A stretch of 41,033 nt of DNA, from positions 1 to 41,033 of the forward strand of contig NZ_ATJV01000060.1 of assembly GCF_000443165.1 (NCBI RefSeq), written 5' to 3'. The notes below the pieces were generated by a model. The model was not told the origin of the DNA. It saw nothing but the letters and a program-made list of their open reading frames with translations, and did not search any database. The position numbers and the translations under genes are program-made. This DNA is from Thauera terpenica 58Eu. GTDB lineage: Bacteria; Pseudomonadota; Gammaproteobacteria; Burkholderiales; Rhodocyclaceae. Positions 31,460 through 38,693 of this stretch are shown here, piece by piece. Positions within the stretch are counted from its first letter, which is position 1. Each line of letters opens with the position of its first letter.

Positions 31460-34057
31460 GTGCTTGAAGCCTACCGTGCCCATGTCGCCGAACGTGCCGC
31501 CCTCGGTATCCCGCCGCTGCCGCTGAGCAAGCAGCAGGTTACCGAACTGGTTGCCCTTCTGCAGGATCCCCCCGCTGGCGAGGAAGCCTTCCTCGTCGAA
31601 CTCCTGACCCATCGCGTGCCTGCTGGCGTGGATGACGCCGCCAAGGTGAAGGCCGACTTCCTTGCCAGTGTGGCCAAGGGCGAGCAAAACTGTGCGCTGG
31701 TATCGCGCGCTAAAGCGGTCGAGCTGCTCGGCACCATGCTGGGCGGCTTCAACATCAAGCCCATGATCGACCTGCTGGGCGATGCCGAAGTCGGCACCGT
31801 CGCCGCCGAAGGCCTGAAGAACACCCTGCTGATGTTCGACTACTTCCACGACGTCAAGGACCTGGCCGCCGCTGGCAACGCCAACGCCAAGGCCGTGATG
31901 CAGTCGTGGGCCGACGCCGAGTGGTTCACCAGCCGCCCCGAAGTGCCGGAATCGCAAAAGCTGACCGTGTTCAAGGTCACCGGCGAAACCAACACCGACG
32001 ACTTGTCGCCGGCACCGGACGCTTGGTCGCGCCCGGACATCCCGCTGCACGCGCTGGCCATGCTGAAGAACCCGCGTGAGGGCATCACGCCCGAAGAAGC
32101 CGGCGTGCGTGGTCCGATCAAGTTCATCGAAGACCTGCGTGCCAAGGGCAACCTGGTGGCCTACGTCGGTGACGTGGTCGGCACCGGCTCCTCGCGCAAG
32201 TCCGCCACCAACTCGGTGCTGTGGTTCACCGGCGAAGACATCCCCTTCGTGCCGAACAAGCGTTTCGGCGGCGTGTGCCTGGGCTCCAAGATTGCACCGA
32301 TCTTCTTCAACACCATGGAAGACGCGGGCGCGCTGCCGATCGAGATCGACGCCGGGCAGATGGACATGGGCGACGAGATCGAGCTCAAGGTCGACCGTGA
32401 CAGCGGCAAGGTCACCGCCCTGAAAAACGGTGCCGTGATCGCCGAATCGCAGCTCAAGACCCTGGTCATCCTCGACGAAGTGCGCGCCGGTGGCCGTATC
32501 CCGCTCATCATCGGCCGTGGCCTGACCACCAAGGCGCGTGAGGCGCTGGGCCTGCCGCCCTCCACCCTGTTCCGCCTGCCGCAGGACCCGGCCGAAACCG
32601 GCAAGGGTTTCTCGCTCGCACAGAAGATGGTTGGCCGCGCCTGTGGTCTGCCGGAAGGCCAGGGCGTGCGCCCGGGCACCTACTGCGAACCGAAGATGAC
32701 CACCGTCGGCTCGCAGGACACCACCGGCCCGATGACCCGCGACGAACTGAAAGACCTCGCCTGCCTCGGCTTCTCCGCCGACCTGGTGATGCAGTCCTTC
32801 TGTCACACCGCGGCCTATCCGAAGCTGATCGACGTCAAGATGCACCAGGAGCTGCCGAGCTTCATCAGCACCCGCGGCGGCGTCTCGCTGCGTCCGGGTG
32901 ACGGCGTCATCCACTCCTGGCTCAACCGCCTGCTGCTGCCCGACACCGTCGGCACCGGTGGCGACAGCCACACCCGCTTCCCGATCGGCATTTCCTTCCC
33001 GGCCGGCTCCGGCCTGGTCGCGTTTGCCGCCGCCACCGGCGTGATGCCGCTCGACATGCCGGAATCGGTGCTGGTGCGCTTCAAGGGCACGATGCAGCCC
33101 GGCGTCACCCTGCGTGACATGGTCAACGCCATCCCGCTCTATGCCATCAAGCAAGGTTTGCTGACCGTCGCCAAGAAGGGCAAGCAGAACATCTTCTCCG
33201 GTCGCATCCTAGAGATCGAAGGCTTGCCCGACCTGAAGGTCGAACAGGCTTTCGAGCTCTCCGACGCCTCCGCCGAGCGCTCCGCCGCCGGGTGCACGGT
33301 GCACCTCAACAAGGAACCGATCGTCGAGTACATGAACTCGAACATCACCTTGATGAAGTGGATGATCGCCAACGGCTATGAAGACAAGCGCACCCTGGGC
33401 CGCCGCATCAAGGCCATGCAGGAGTGGATCGCCAACGGCGAACTGCTGGCCGGTGACGCCGATGCCGAGTACGCCGCCGTGATCGAGATCGACATGAGCG
33501 ACATCAAGGAGCCGATCGTCGCCTGCCCGAACGACCCGGACGACGTCAAGATGCTGTCCGAAGTCGCCGGCGACAAGATCGACGAAGTCTTCATCGGCTC
33601 GTGCATGACCAACATCGGCCACTTCCGCGCCGCCGGCAAGGTGCTCGACGGCAAGACCGACATCCCCACCCGTCTGTGGATCGCCCCGCCGACCAAGATG
33701 GACGCCATGGTCCTCAACGAGGAAGGCTACTACGGCGTGCTGGGCAAGTCCGGCGCCCGCATGGAGATGCCGGGCTGCTCGCTGTGCATGGGTAACCAGG
33801 CGCAGATCCGCAAGGGCAGCACCGCCATGTCGACCTCGACGCGTAACTTCCCCAACCGTCTCGGCATCGACACCCGCGTCTATCTGGGCTCGGCCGAGCT
33901 GGCCGCGGTGTGCGCGCTGATGGGCAAGATCCCGACCGTGGAGGAGTACATGGAGCAGGTGGAAGTGGTGAACAAGAAAGCCGCCGACATCTATCGCTAC
34001 ATGAACTTCGACCAGATCGAAGAGTTCCGCGCCGTTGCGGATACGGTGGAAATCTGA
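31460..34057 (+). CDS. acnB: Aconitate hydratase B (bifunctional aconitase / 2-methylisocitrate dehydratase)
   Basis: This encodes 865 residues from a GTG at 31460, preceded by GAGGAAG (31448-31454). The protein then begins [16 protein letters not shown], aligning with E. coli AcnB MLEEYRKHVAERAAEG and giving the same length; the frame extends upstream to 31418 without homology. The 4Fe-4S ligands are Cys715 (SCMTNIGHF), Cys773 and Cys776 (GCSLCMGN). The HEAT-like N-terminal domain, swivel domain and catalytic domains appear in AcnB order ([22 protein letters not shown]). It isomerises citrate to isocitrate in the TCA cycle and may act in the methylcitrate cycle. Its last ~245 bp are duplicated downstream. 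Confidence 0.98.
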   Translation: MLEAYRAHVAERAALGIPPLPLSKQQVTELVALLQDPPAGEEAFLVELLTHRVPAGVDDAAKVKADFLASVAKGEQNCALVSRAKAVELLGTMLGGFNIKPMIDLLGDAEVGTVAAEGLKNTLLMFDYFHDVKDLAAAGNANAKAVMQSWADAEWFTSRPEVPESQKLTVFKVTGETNTDDLSPAPDAWSRPDIPLHALAMLKNPREGITPEEAGVRGPIKFIEDLRAKGNLVAYVGDVVGTGSSRKSATNSVLWFTGEDIPFVPNKRFGGVCLGSKIAPIFFNTMEDAGALPIEIDAGQMDMGDEIELKVDRDSGKVTALKNGAVIAESQLKTLVILDEVRAGGRIPLIIGRGLTTKAREALGLPPSTLFRLPQDPAETGKGFSLAQKMVGRACGLPEGQGVRPGTYCEPKMTTVGSQDTTGPMTRDELKDLACLGFSADLVMQSFCHTAAYPKLIDVKMHQELPSFISTRGGVSLRPGDGVIHSWLNRLLLPDTVGTGGDSHTRFPIGISFPAGSGLVAFAAATGVMPLDMPESVLVRFKGTMQPGVTLRDMVNAIPLYAIKQGLLTVAKKGKQNIFSGRILEIEGLPDLKVEQAFELSDASAERSAAGCTVHLNKEPIVEYMNSNITLMKWMIANGYEDKRTLGRRIKAMQEWIANGELLAGDADAEYAAVIEIDMSDIKEPIVACPNDPDDVKMLSEVAGDKIDEVFIGSCMTNIGHFRAAGKVLDGKTDIPTRLWIAPPTKMDAMVLNEEGYYGVLGKSGARMEMPGCSLCMGNQAQIRKGSTAMSTSTRNFPNRLGIDTRVYLGSAELAAVCALMGKIPTVEEYMEQVEVVNKKAADIYRYMNFDQIEEFRAVADTVEI

Positions 34058-34143
34058 AGCGCTAAAGGGCTGAAAGACTGAGGCGGTCGGAAGGCCGTCG
34101 GAGAAAGACCCCGGGTCAGAGATGGCTTGGGGTCTTTTGTTTT
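33814..34143. repeat. acnB 3'-end repeat, copy A (within functional acnB plus terminator)
   Basis: This ~330 bp segment covers the last ~80 codons of acnB, its stop codon and its terminator. It recurs as copy B at about 35574-35905 with roughly 21 substitutions and a one-base indel, about 93% identity by eye. Copy A is the one in the intact gene. Confidence 0.88.
34104..34138 (+). terminator. Intrinsic terminator of acnB
   Basis: The stem AAAGACCCC (34104-34112) / GGGGTCTTT (34129-34137) is followed by TTGTTTTG. It sits 47 bp after the acnB stop. A second, imperfect stem-loop (around GCGGTCGGAAGGCCGT) precedes it. Confidence 0.85.
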
Positions 34144-34180
34144 GTGGGGTGCTCGTGCGACGTTTTCGGGACGGACGATG

Positions 34181-34603
34181 TCAACCGCGACCCTTGAGGA
34201 CCTCAGCGCAAAACAGGGTGGGCGTCAGGATTCGGGTACGCCCTGAGTGTCCACGCTCCAGCAGGCCAGCCCGCCGGTCACCCGTCACAAGATAGTCGGC
34301 CCGGCCAGCATCGGCCATCGCCAACAGAAAGGCGTCGTCAGGATCGTCGGCCTCGAAACTGCGCGACAATTGGTCGAGAACGAGTGCGCGCTGCAGGTTG
34401 TTGATCATCACGCCGACCTTTGTTGGTTGCAGCACGGCCTGCAGCTTCGGGTAGCGGCTGGCCCGACGAATCTCGTCCAGCTGCGCAAGCGAAGTCACGA
34501 CTTCGAAGCGGGCCATCCGCCATGCGCGGTAGATGGTATCCGGTGCCCCGTGGGGTGAGATCAACGCACTGAAAAGGATGTTCGTGTCGAGCACGACCCT
34601 CAT
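34181..34603 (-). CDS. PIN-domain toxin (VapC-like RNase, COG1569 type)
   Basis: This encodes 140 residues starting MRVVLDTNILFSALISPHG, the typical start of this PIN subgroup with Asp6 of the acidic active site. Further acidic residues are seen in LAQLDEIRRASRYPKL and in DDPDDAFLLAMADAGRADYLVTGDRR, giving the metal-binding cluster expected of an Mg2+-dependent RNase. The start codon overlaps the antitoxin stop (TAATG), so the pair is translationally coupled. It appears intact. It lies just after the acnB terminator, convergent with acnB, inside the segment bounded by the two acnB 3'-end copies. Confidence 0.92.
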   Translation of the reverse strand: MRVVLDTNILFSALISPHGAPDTIYRAWRMARFEVVTSLAQLDEIRRASRYPKLQAVLQPTKVGVMINNLQRALVLDQLSRSFEADDPDDAFLLAMADAGRADYLVTGDRRAGLLERGHSGRTRILTPTLFCAEVLKGRG

Positions 34604-34842
34604 TACTGGGACCTGGCCCAGTCAAGCGCTTCGTCCACCATCGCTGCGAGTTCTGTCTCGCTGACATCGGCGTTCGCTGTCTTCGCCTCCTCTGCGCTCA
34701 GCTCGAGGATGTGGGATCGCACTGCTTCTTCGACAAAGCGCGATAGATCGCCCTTGCGTCCGCCGCCCTGACTGGCCAGGAACATGCGCAGTGACTGGTC
34801 GGTTTCGGTCGATACCGCGAGGTTCCAGCGGGTGGTTGCCAT
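34603..34842 (-). CDS. Ribbon-helix-helix-type antitoxin paired with the PIN toxin
   Basis: This encodes 79 residues from ATG 34840-34842, which has AGGAG just upstream; an ATG 15 bp further up would place that ribosome site inside the gene. The sequence MATTRWNLAVSTETDQSLRMFLASQ, with the DNA-contacting strand RWNLAVS and a following helix, matches a CopG/Arc-like fold. The C-terminal half (SAEEAKTANADVSETELAAMVDEALDWARSQ) is the expected flexible toxin-binding arm. It likely represses its own promoter through the repeats at 34862-34882. Confidence 0.85.
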   Translation of the reverse strand: MATTRWNLAVSTETDQSLRMFLASQGGGRKGDLSRFVEEAVRSHILELSAEEAKTANADVSETELAAMVDEALDWARSQ

Positions 34843-34861
34843 GTTTCGCTCCTGCACTATC

Positions 34862-34882
34862 TGTGTTTATGTGTTTATACAC
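34862..34882 (-). promoter_or_regulatory. Candidate operator/promoter of the RHH/PIN toxin-antitoxin pair
   Basis: Two direct repeats TGTGTTTAT overlap by one base (34862-34870, 34870-34878) and run into a palindrome GTGTTTATACAC (34871-34882), 20 bp upstream of the antitoxin start. On the minus strand this gives TATAAA/CATAAA -10-like hexamers. Ribbon-helix-helix antitoxins bind such repeats, so autoregulation is plausible. Confidence 0.5.
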
Positions 34883-35002
34883 AAAATGGGCTGTCACAGC
34901 CAGTGGATTTCTCTGGGCTGGTGGTGAGCCGGAAAGGGGTTCCGCCTGGACGAGGTGCCGCATCTATAATTGGGCCGACATTCTTCATGAGGCGACTCCG
35001 TC

Positions 35003-35251
35003 ATGATGCATACGACTGCTTGCGGCGCAGCCTGCAAACCGACCAACGTGACGCTGGACGAAGCCTTGATCGCCGAGGCGAAGACCTTGCACATCGACAT
35101 TTCGCAAGCGACTGAGGCCGGGCTGGCGCCCGCAGTGGCGGAGAGTCGTGTGGCGTAATGGTTCGACGAAAACCGGGGGGCACTCGAGAGTTCCAACGCC
35201 TACGTTGAGCGGCACGGCCTGCCGCTCGCGCAGTTCCGGCACTACCGATAG
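35003..35251 (+). pseudogene. ccdA: CcdA-type antitoxin, interrupted by a nonsense codon
   Basis: Read through one stop, this frame gives a complete CcdA-like protein: an N-terminal KPTNVTLDEALIAEAKTL (DNA-binding half), ISQATEAGLAPAVAE, then WFDENRGALESSNAYVERHGLPL (the CcdB-binding arm). An in-frame TAA at 35156-35158 follows codon 51, where the family usually has a charged residue before the W-x-x-EN arm. The truncated product would keep the DNA-binding half but lose the toxin-neutralising arm. A TATAAT at 34965-34970 and GAGG at 34988 lie upstream. It precedes a frameshifted ccdB. Confidence 0.85.
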
Positions 35252-35519
35252 CGCGCTTCGACGTTTTCCGAAACGGCGGGAACGGGACTTTTTGCTCGAC
35301 ATCCCGGCCGACCTGCCAAGCCACTTGAACACTCGGGTCGTTGTGCCGCTGCTGCCGCGCGATGGTGAGCTACTGTCGGCCGGGGGGCTCAATTCCGTCG
35401 TCGAAATCGAAGACGGTGGCTGGGTGATGGCCATCCAGTTCATGGCGCCGGTCGCGAGACTCGACGCCGTCAGAGCTGAAATCACGACGGCGCTGGACAT
35501 GGTGTTTCAGGGGTTCTGA
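35248..35519 (+). pseudogene. ccdB: CcdB-type gyrase toxin, frameshifted and lacking a normal start
   Basis: The expected start ARFDVFRNGGNGT is encoded from 35251 on, but the codon where ATG should be is ATA (35248-35250), in the overlap with the ccdA stop. The rest, LLDIPADLPSHLNTRVVVPLLPRDG through TTALDMVFQGF, is in another frame. The two frames join at a T5 tract near 35291-35296, where one extra T would restore CcdB. The C-terminal WGF-like end needed for gyrase poisoning is retained as FQGF. With ccdA also broken, the module is almost certainly dead. Confidence 0.85.
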
Positions 35520-35573
35520 AGCGTAGTGCGGCTGAAGTTCCGCTTCTGCGCGGTTGCTAGGCGTAGATCCAGT

Positions 35574-35905
35574 AGGGCAGCACCGCGATATCGACCTCGA
35601 CGTGTAACTTCCCCAACCGTCTCGGCATCGACACCCGCGTCTATCTGGGTTCCGCCGAGCTGGCCGCGGTGTGCGCGCTGATGGGCAAGATCCCGACGGT
35701 GCAGGAGTACATGGACCAGGTGGAAGTGCTGAACAAGAAGGCCGCCGACATCTACCGCTACATGCACTTCGACCAGATCGAAGAGTTCCGCGCGTTTGCA
35801 GATACGGTGGAAATTTGAAGCGCTAAAGGGCTGAAAGGCTGAGACGGCCGGAAGGCCGTCGGAGAAAGACCCCCGGGTCAGAGATGGCTTGGGGTCTTTT
35901 GTTTT
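35574..35905. pseudogene. acnB 3'-terminal fragment plus terminator (repeat copy B)
   Basis: This duplicates the last ~80 codons of acnB in frame, from the block [20 protein letters not shown] to ADTVEI and a TGA, but begins directly after an in-frame TAG and has no start codon. Amino-acid differences from copy A are conservative (TVQEYMDQVEVL versus [13 protein letters not shown] for N, F for V), as expected of a once-functional aconitase end. The 3' non-coding part keeps both hairpins, including a perfect GACGGCC-GGAA-GGCCGTC stem that is imperfect in copy A. It is a remnant, not an expressed gene. Confidence 0.88.
35865..35900 (+). terminator. Intrinsic terminator in the acnB fragment (copy B)
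   Basis: AAAGACCCC (35865-35873) pairs with GGGGTCTTT (35891-35899), followed by a T-rich tail. It is the counterpart of the acnB terminator and would insulate the downstream island from upstream transcription. Confidence 0.8.
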
Positions 35906-36410
35906 GTGTGGTGGGCGTTTATGTGAAATGCCAAAGGTATAATTCGGTGTCGTTCTCCGCAGACAGAGGCAATGGTTGATGACGGCCATCGGCGGCCGTA
36001 GCAGCCCCGAAAAATCGAGCAGCCCGAACGGCATCCGGCTCATCAGAGAGCTGTTGCTCGACCGTGCAGTAGGTGCTGCCCGCTCTTCGGCCACAACGGA
36101 CGCTGGTGGGGCAGCACCTGCGCATTCGTGCCGGCCGGCGCGACCGGTTTTCGGCCTGAACGGCCGTTCGATTGGCAGATCTGGTGGGTCAGCAATGTGC
36201 TGGTAAGCGGCTCATCGGCAACTAGTCCCGCTGATAGGCCGCTTTCCAATCTGACGACCTCACACACTCAATCACATTTACCGTTCAATATTCCGAAAAG
36301 GGGAGCGACCTCTAGGTCGAAGGCTCTGCCATGACTGCTGATCAGACAATCATGCTCCGTAATGATGTATGATTTGCGACTACCTCAAGACATAAGAAAT
36401 CCCCCTGAAA
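35906..36410. other. Non-coding, hairpin-bearing stretch before the ATPase gene
   Basis: No convincing gene is seen in ~500 bp. It holds a TATAAT at 35938-35943; a perfect 11-bp inverted repeat AGGTGCTGCCC (36071-36081) / GGGCAGCACCT (36109-36119); a CGGCC/GGCCG stem near 36155; CGACCT/AGGTCG (36306-36319); and AATCAT/ATGATT (36348-36374), the last close to the ATPase start and possibly an operator. It could be remnant mobile DNA, a structured RNA, or both. Confidence 0.6.
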
Positions 36411-38360
36411 ATGATCGTCGGAATCTTCCTCAGGTACATAAAAACTTATCGCGGTTATAACTACATCCCCCTCGTCAGTGACGACCGGTTCTGCGGTCTC
36501 GTCGGAAACAACGGGATAGGGAAGAGTTCTATACTTGAGGCAATCGATGCCCTGTTTAACGACAAACCCCTCAACCTGAACATTGCCACCAAACGGAGCG
36601 GGCTTGTTGAGACCAATCCTCACGTGGTTCCGGTATTCCTCATCAGAAGGAATGATCTGTCTGGCAATCTCGCTTCCTTGGCGGAAACCCTCAACTCGCT
36701 TGCAATGCAGATATCTGATGCCGACGTCAGTTCTGCTGTTCTGAAAACGCAAATTAGAAAATTCACTGCCCACCGTGCCAAACTGATTGATTGCTTTTCG
36801 ATGGATGAGCAGTATCTCATCCCCATCGGTATCGACCGATTGCACGAGGTTTCCCTTTCCCTGTTCAATTGCAGGAAGCTAGTTGAGCTTCATCTTGGTG
36901 AAGATACCGATTCCGCAACAACGACGCTGACCGAGTTTCAACTGAAGGAGTTCACTCCCCTTCTGGACAGGATCAAGGCATCAACTGACTACATCTACAT
37001 TCCCAAGGAAATCGATTCCGACTCCTTCACCAAGCTGGAAACGAAGGAGATTCAATCCCTCATGGGTGAGAGTCTGAACCAGATCATCGAAGGGCTGGTT
37101 TCGGCTGAAGTGGTTCGGGACATCAACGTAAGACTGAACAGTTTTCTGGATACCCTGTCGCAAGAGCTTGTCAGCTATTCCTACCGGACGCGCACTGACC
37201 GTCAGCAAAACTTGAAGAAGCAGGATGTCTACAACCTAATCGTCCAAGCATTCTTCAATATCCGGATGCTACATAGGAAGCAGGGGGAAGCATGGCTGGA
37301 AATTAATTCTCTGAGTTCCGGTGAGAAGCAGAAGGCAATCATTGACGTTGCCCATAGCCTCATAAAGAACCATCGTGCTAGCGGCGACAATCTAATTCTC
37401 GCAGTGGATGAACCAGAATCATCGCTCCATATGTCGGCGTGCTTCGACCAGTTCGCCGCGCTCTATGAAATAAGTCGCTCCTGCCGCCAATTACTATTCG
37501 CCACCCATTGGTATGGTTTCTTCCCGACCATCGAATCTGGAAGCGCGGCTGTCATCACCAGGACGGGTGAAGAGCACATTGTCGACCTCATCAACCTCTC
37601 CAATCAGCGAGAGCAGGTCAGGCAGATGACGAGAGGGAGCAGAGGAAAGCTGCCTTACGACGTGCGGCTCAAAAGTATTAACGATTTCGTCCAGTCCATT
37701 ATCACGAGCTCCATCGGTGATGAACCCTACAACTGGCTAATTTGCGAAGGCAGTTCAGAAAAGGTGTATCTGTCCGCTTACCTCAAGAATCTCATAGAGG
37801 AGAATCGGCTACGTATCATCCCCGTTGGTGGCGCCAAGGAAATCAAGCGTCTCTACCAGCACCTTGCAGTTTCCTACGAGGAATTCAAGGACGAGGTGAC
37901 AGGACGGATCTTCCTCCTGTCCGATACCGATGCGGAACTTGTCCTGTACGAAGTCAGAAACTTTGACAATCTCCATTGCAAGAGGATGGTGACTGCGAGA
38001 TCACCAAAGTCGGTCTCGCTCGTGAATATCCAATCGAATCCGATATCTCCGAAGACGGAAATCGAGGATGTCCTCAACGGAAAGCTATTCTACGAAACGC
38101 TGCGAACGTTCGTTTCTGACAATCCCCGCCTCGAGTTCCTAGGCAGTTACCCAGAAGCTACCGAAGACCTTTCCTTCTTTGCCCTAGACCTGCGTGAAAG
38201 CGAACGTGAGGCGATTGAGAAATTCTTTGACGAAGGGAACAACAAGTTCATCTTTGCCGAAAAATACGTCACCGGACTCACCCCCGAGATGGTTGTTCCC
38301 TCGTGGATTACCGAAATCAGGGACTGGGTTGCCCCCCCGGTCAGGCTGAGCGGCGGGTAA
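36411..38360 (+). CDS. OLD-like ATPase with C-terminal TOPRIM-like nuclease region
   Basis: This encodes 649 residues. An ABC/SMC-type ATPase is complete: Walker A GNNGIGKS (32-39), signature SSGEKQ (302-307), Walker B LILAVDEPESS with Asp333-Glu334, and a switch His366 (LFATHWYG). After ~430 the sequence resembles a TOPRIM fold: LICEGSSEKVYL (Glu446), RIIPVGGAKEIKRL, and LLSDTDAEL (Asp505, Asp507). This ATPase plus TOPRIM layout is that of OLD-family nucleases, which include Gabija GajA and relatives active in phage defence. No UvrD-type GajB follows it. Codon use is AT-richer than the chromosome. No ribosome site is obvious. It is convergent with a winged-helix/helicase operon. Confidence 0.82.
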   Translation: MIVGIFLRYIKTYRGYNYIPLVSDDRFCGLVGNNGIGKSSILEAIDALFNDKPLNLNIATKRSGLVETNPHVVPVFLIRRNDLSGNLASLAETLNSLAMQISDADVSSAVLKTQIRKFTAHRAKLIDCFSMDEQYLIPIGIDRLHEVSLSLFNCRKLVELHLGEDTDSATTTLTEFQLKEFTPLLDRIKASTDYIYIPKEIDSDSFTKLETKEIQSLMGESLNQIIEGLVSAEVVRDINVRLNSFLDTLSQELVSYSYRTRTDRQQNLKKQDVYNLIVQAFFNIRMLHRKQGEAWLEINSLSSGEKQKAIIDVAHSLIKNHRASGDNLILAVDEPESSLHMSACFDQFAALYEISRSCRQLLFATHWYGFFPTIESGSAAVITRTGEEHIVDLINLSNQREQVRQMTRGSRGKLPYDVRLKSINDFVQSIITSSIGDEPYNWLICEGSSEKVYLSAYLKNLIEENRLRIIPVGGAKEIKRLYQHLAVSYEEFKDEVTGRIFLLSDTDAELVLYEVRNFDNLHCKRMVTARSPKSVSLVNIQSNPISPKTEIEDVLNGKLFYETLRTFVSDNPRLEFLGSYPEATEDLSFFALDLRESEREAIEKFFDEGNNKFIFAEKYVTGLTPEMVVPSWITEIRDWVAPPVRLSGG

Positions 38361-38693
38361 CCGAAGTATTGTCGCCCGTTACCGACCTATAGGCCAATGG
38401 CAGGTCAGGCCGAGTTATTCGCGTAGATCGTGGGGCAAGTTATACGGTGAAGCGGACGCTAGAGCGGCAGGCCTTCCTTTTGTCCGAACTGCAACTCCTG
38501 GCCGTTATCGATAGCTTTTCATAACGGCCAACTGCGGCCATTCAGCAGAACAGCAGCTAATGGCAACATTAAACAAAATCCGGACGGACCACCACTCGTT
38601 TCGTTCTCCGAATGTAGTAAAGAGGTGGATTGGGTCTCCCACTCCACTTCGTGCTGCAGTAGGAGAATTCAGCGCGTTTTTATTTTCAGAACC
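38361..38693. other. Intergenic spacer between convergent island genes
   Basis: No gene is recognised in 333 bp. The notable element is a perfect 10-bp inverted repeat TGGCCGTTAT (38499-38508) / ATAACGGCCA (38521-38530) with a 12-nt loop. It may form a transcription terminator for one or both convergent genes, though it lacks a clean T-run. Confidence 0.6.

Noticed and set aside
31394-33154. Minus-strand open frame opposite acnB
   Set aside because: Antisense to the AcnB coding sequence; repetitive His/Gly/Val-rich translation typical of GC-rich shadow frames.
35906-36410. Retron-type non-coding RNA upstream of the ATPase
   Set aside because: Inverted repeats are present, but no reverse transcriptase gene is found nearby, so the retron label is not supported.
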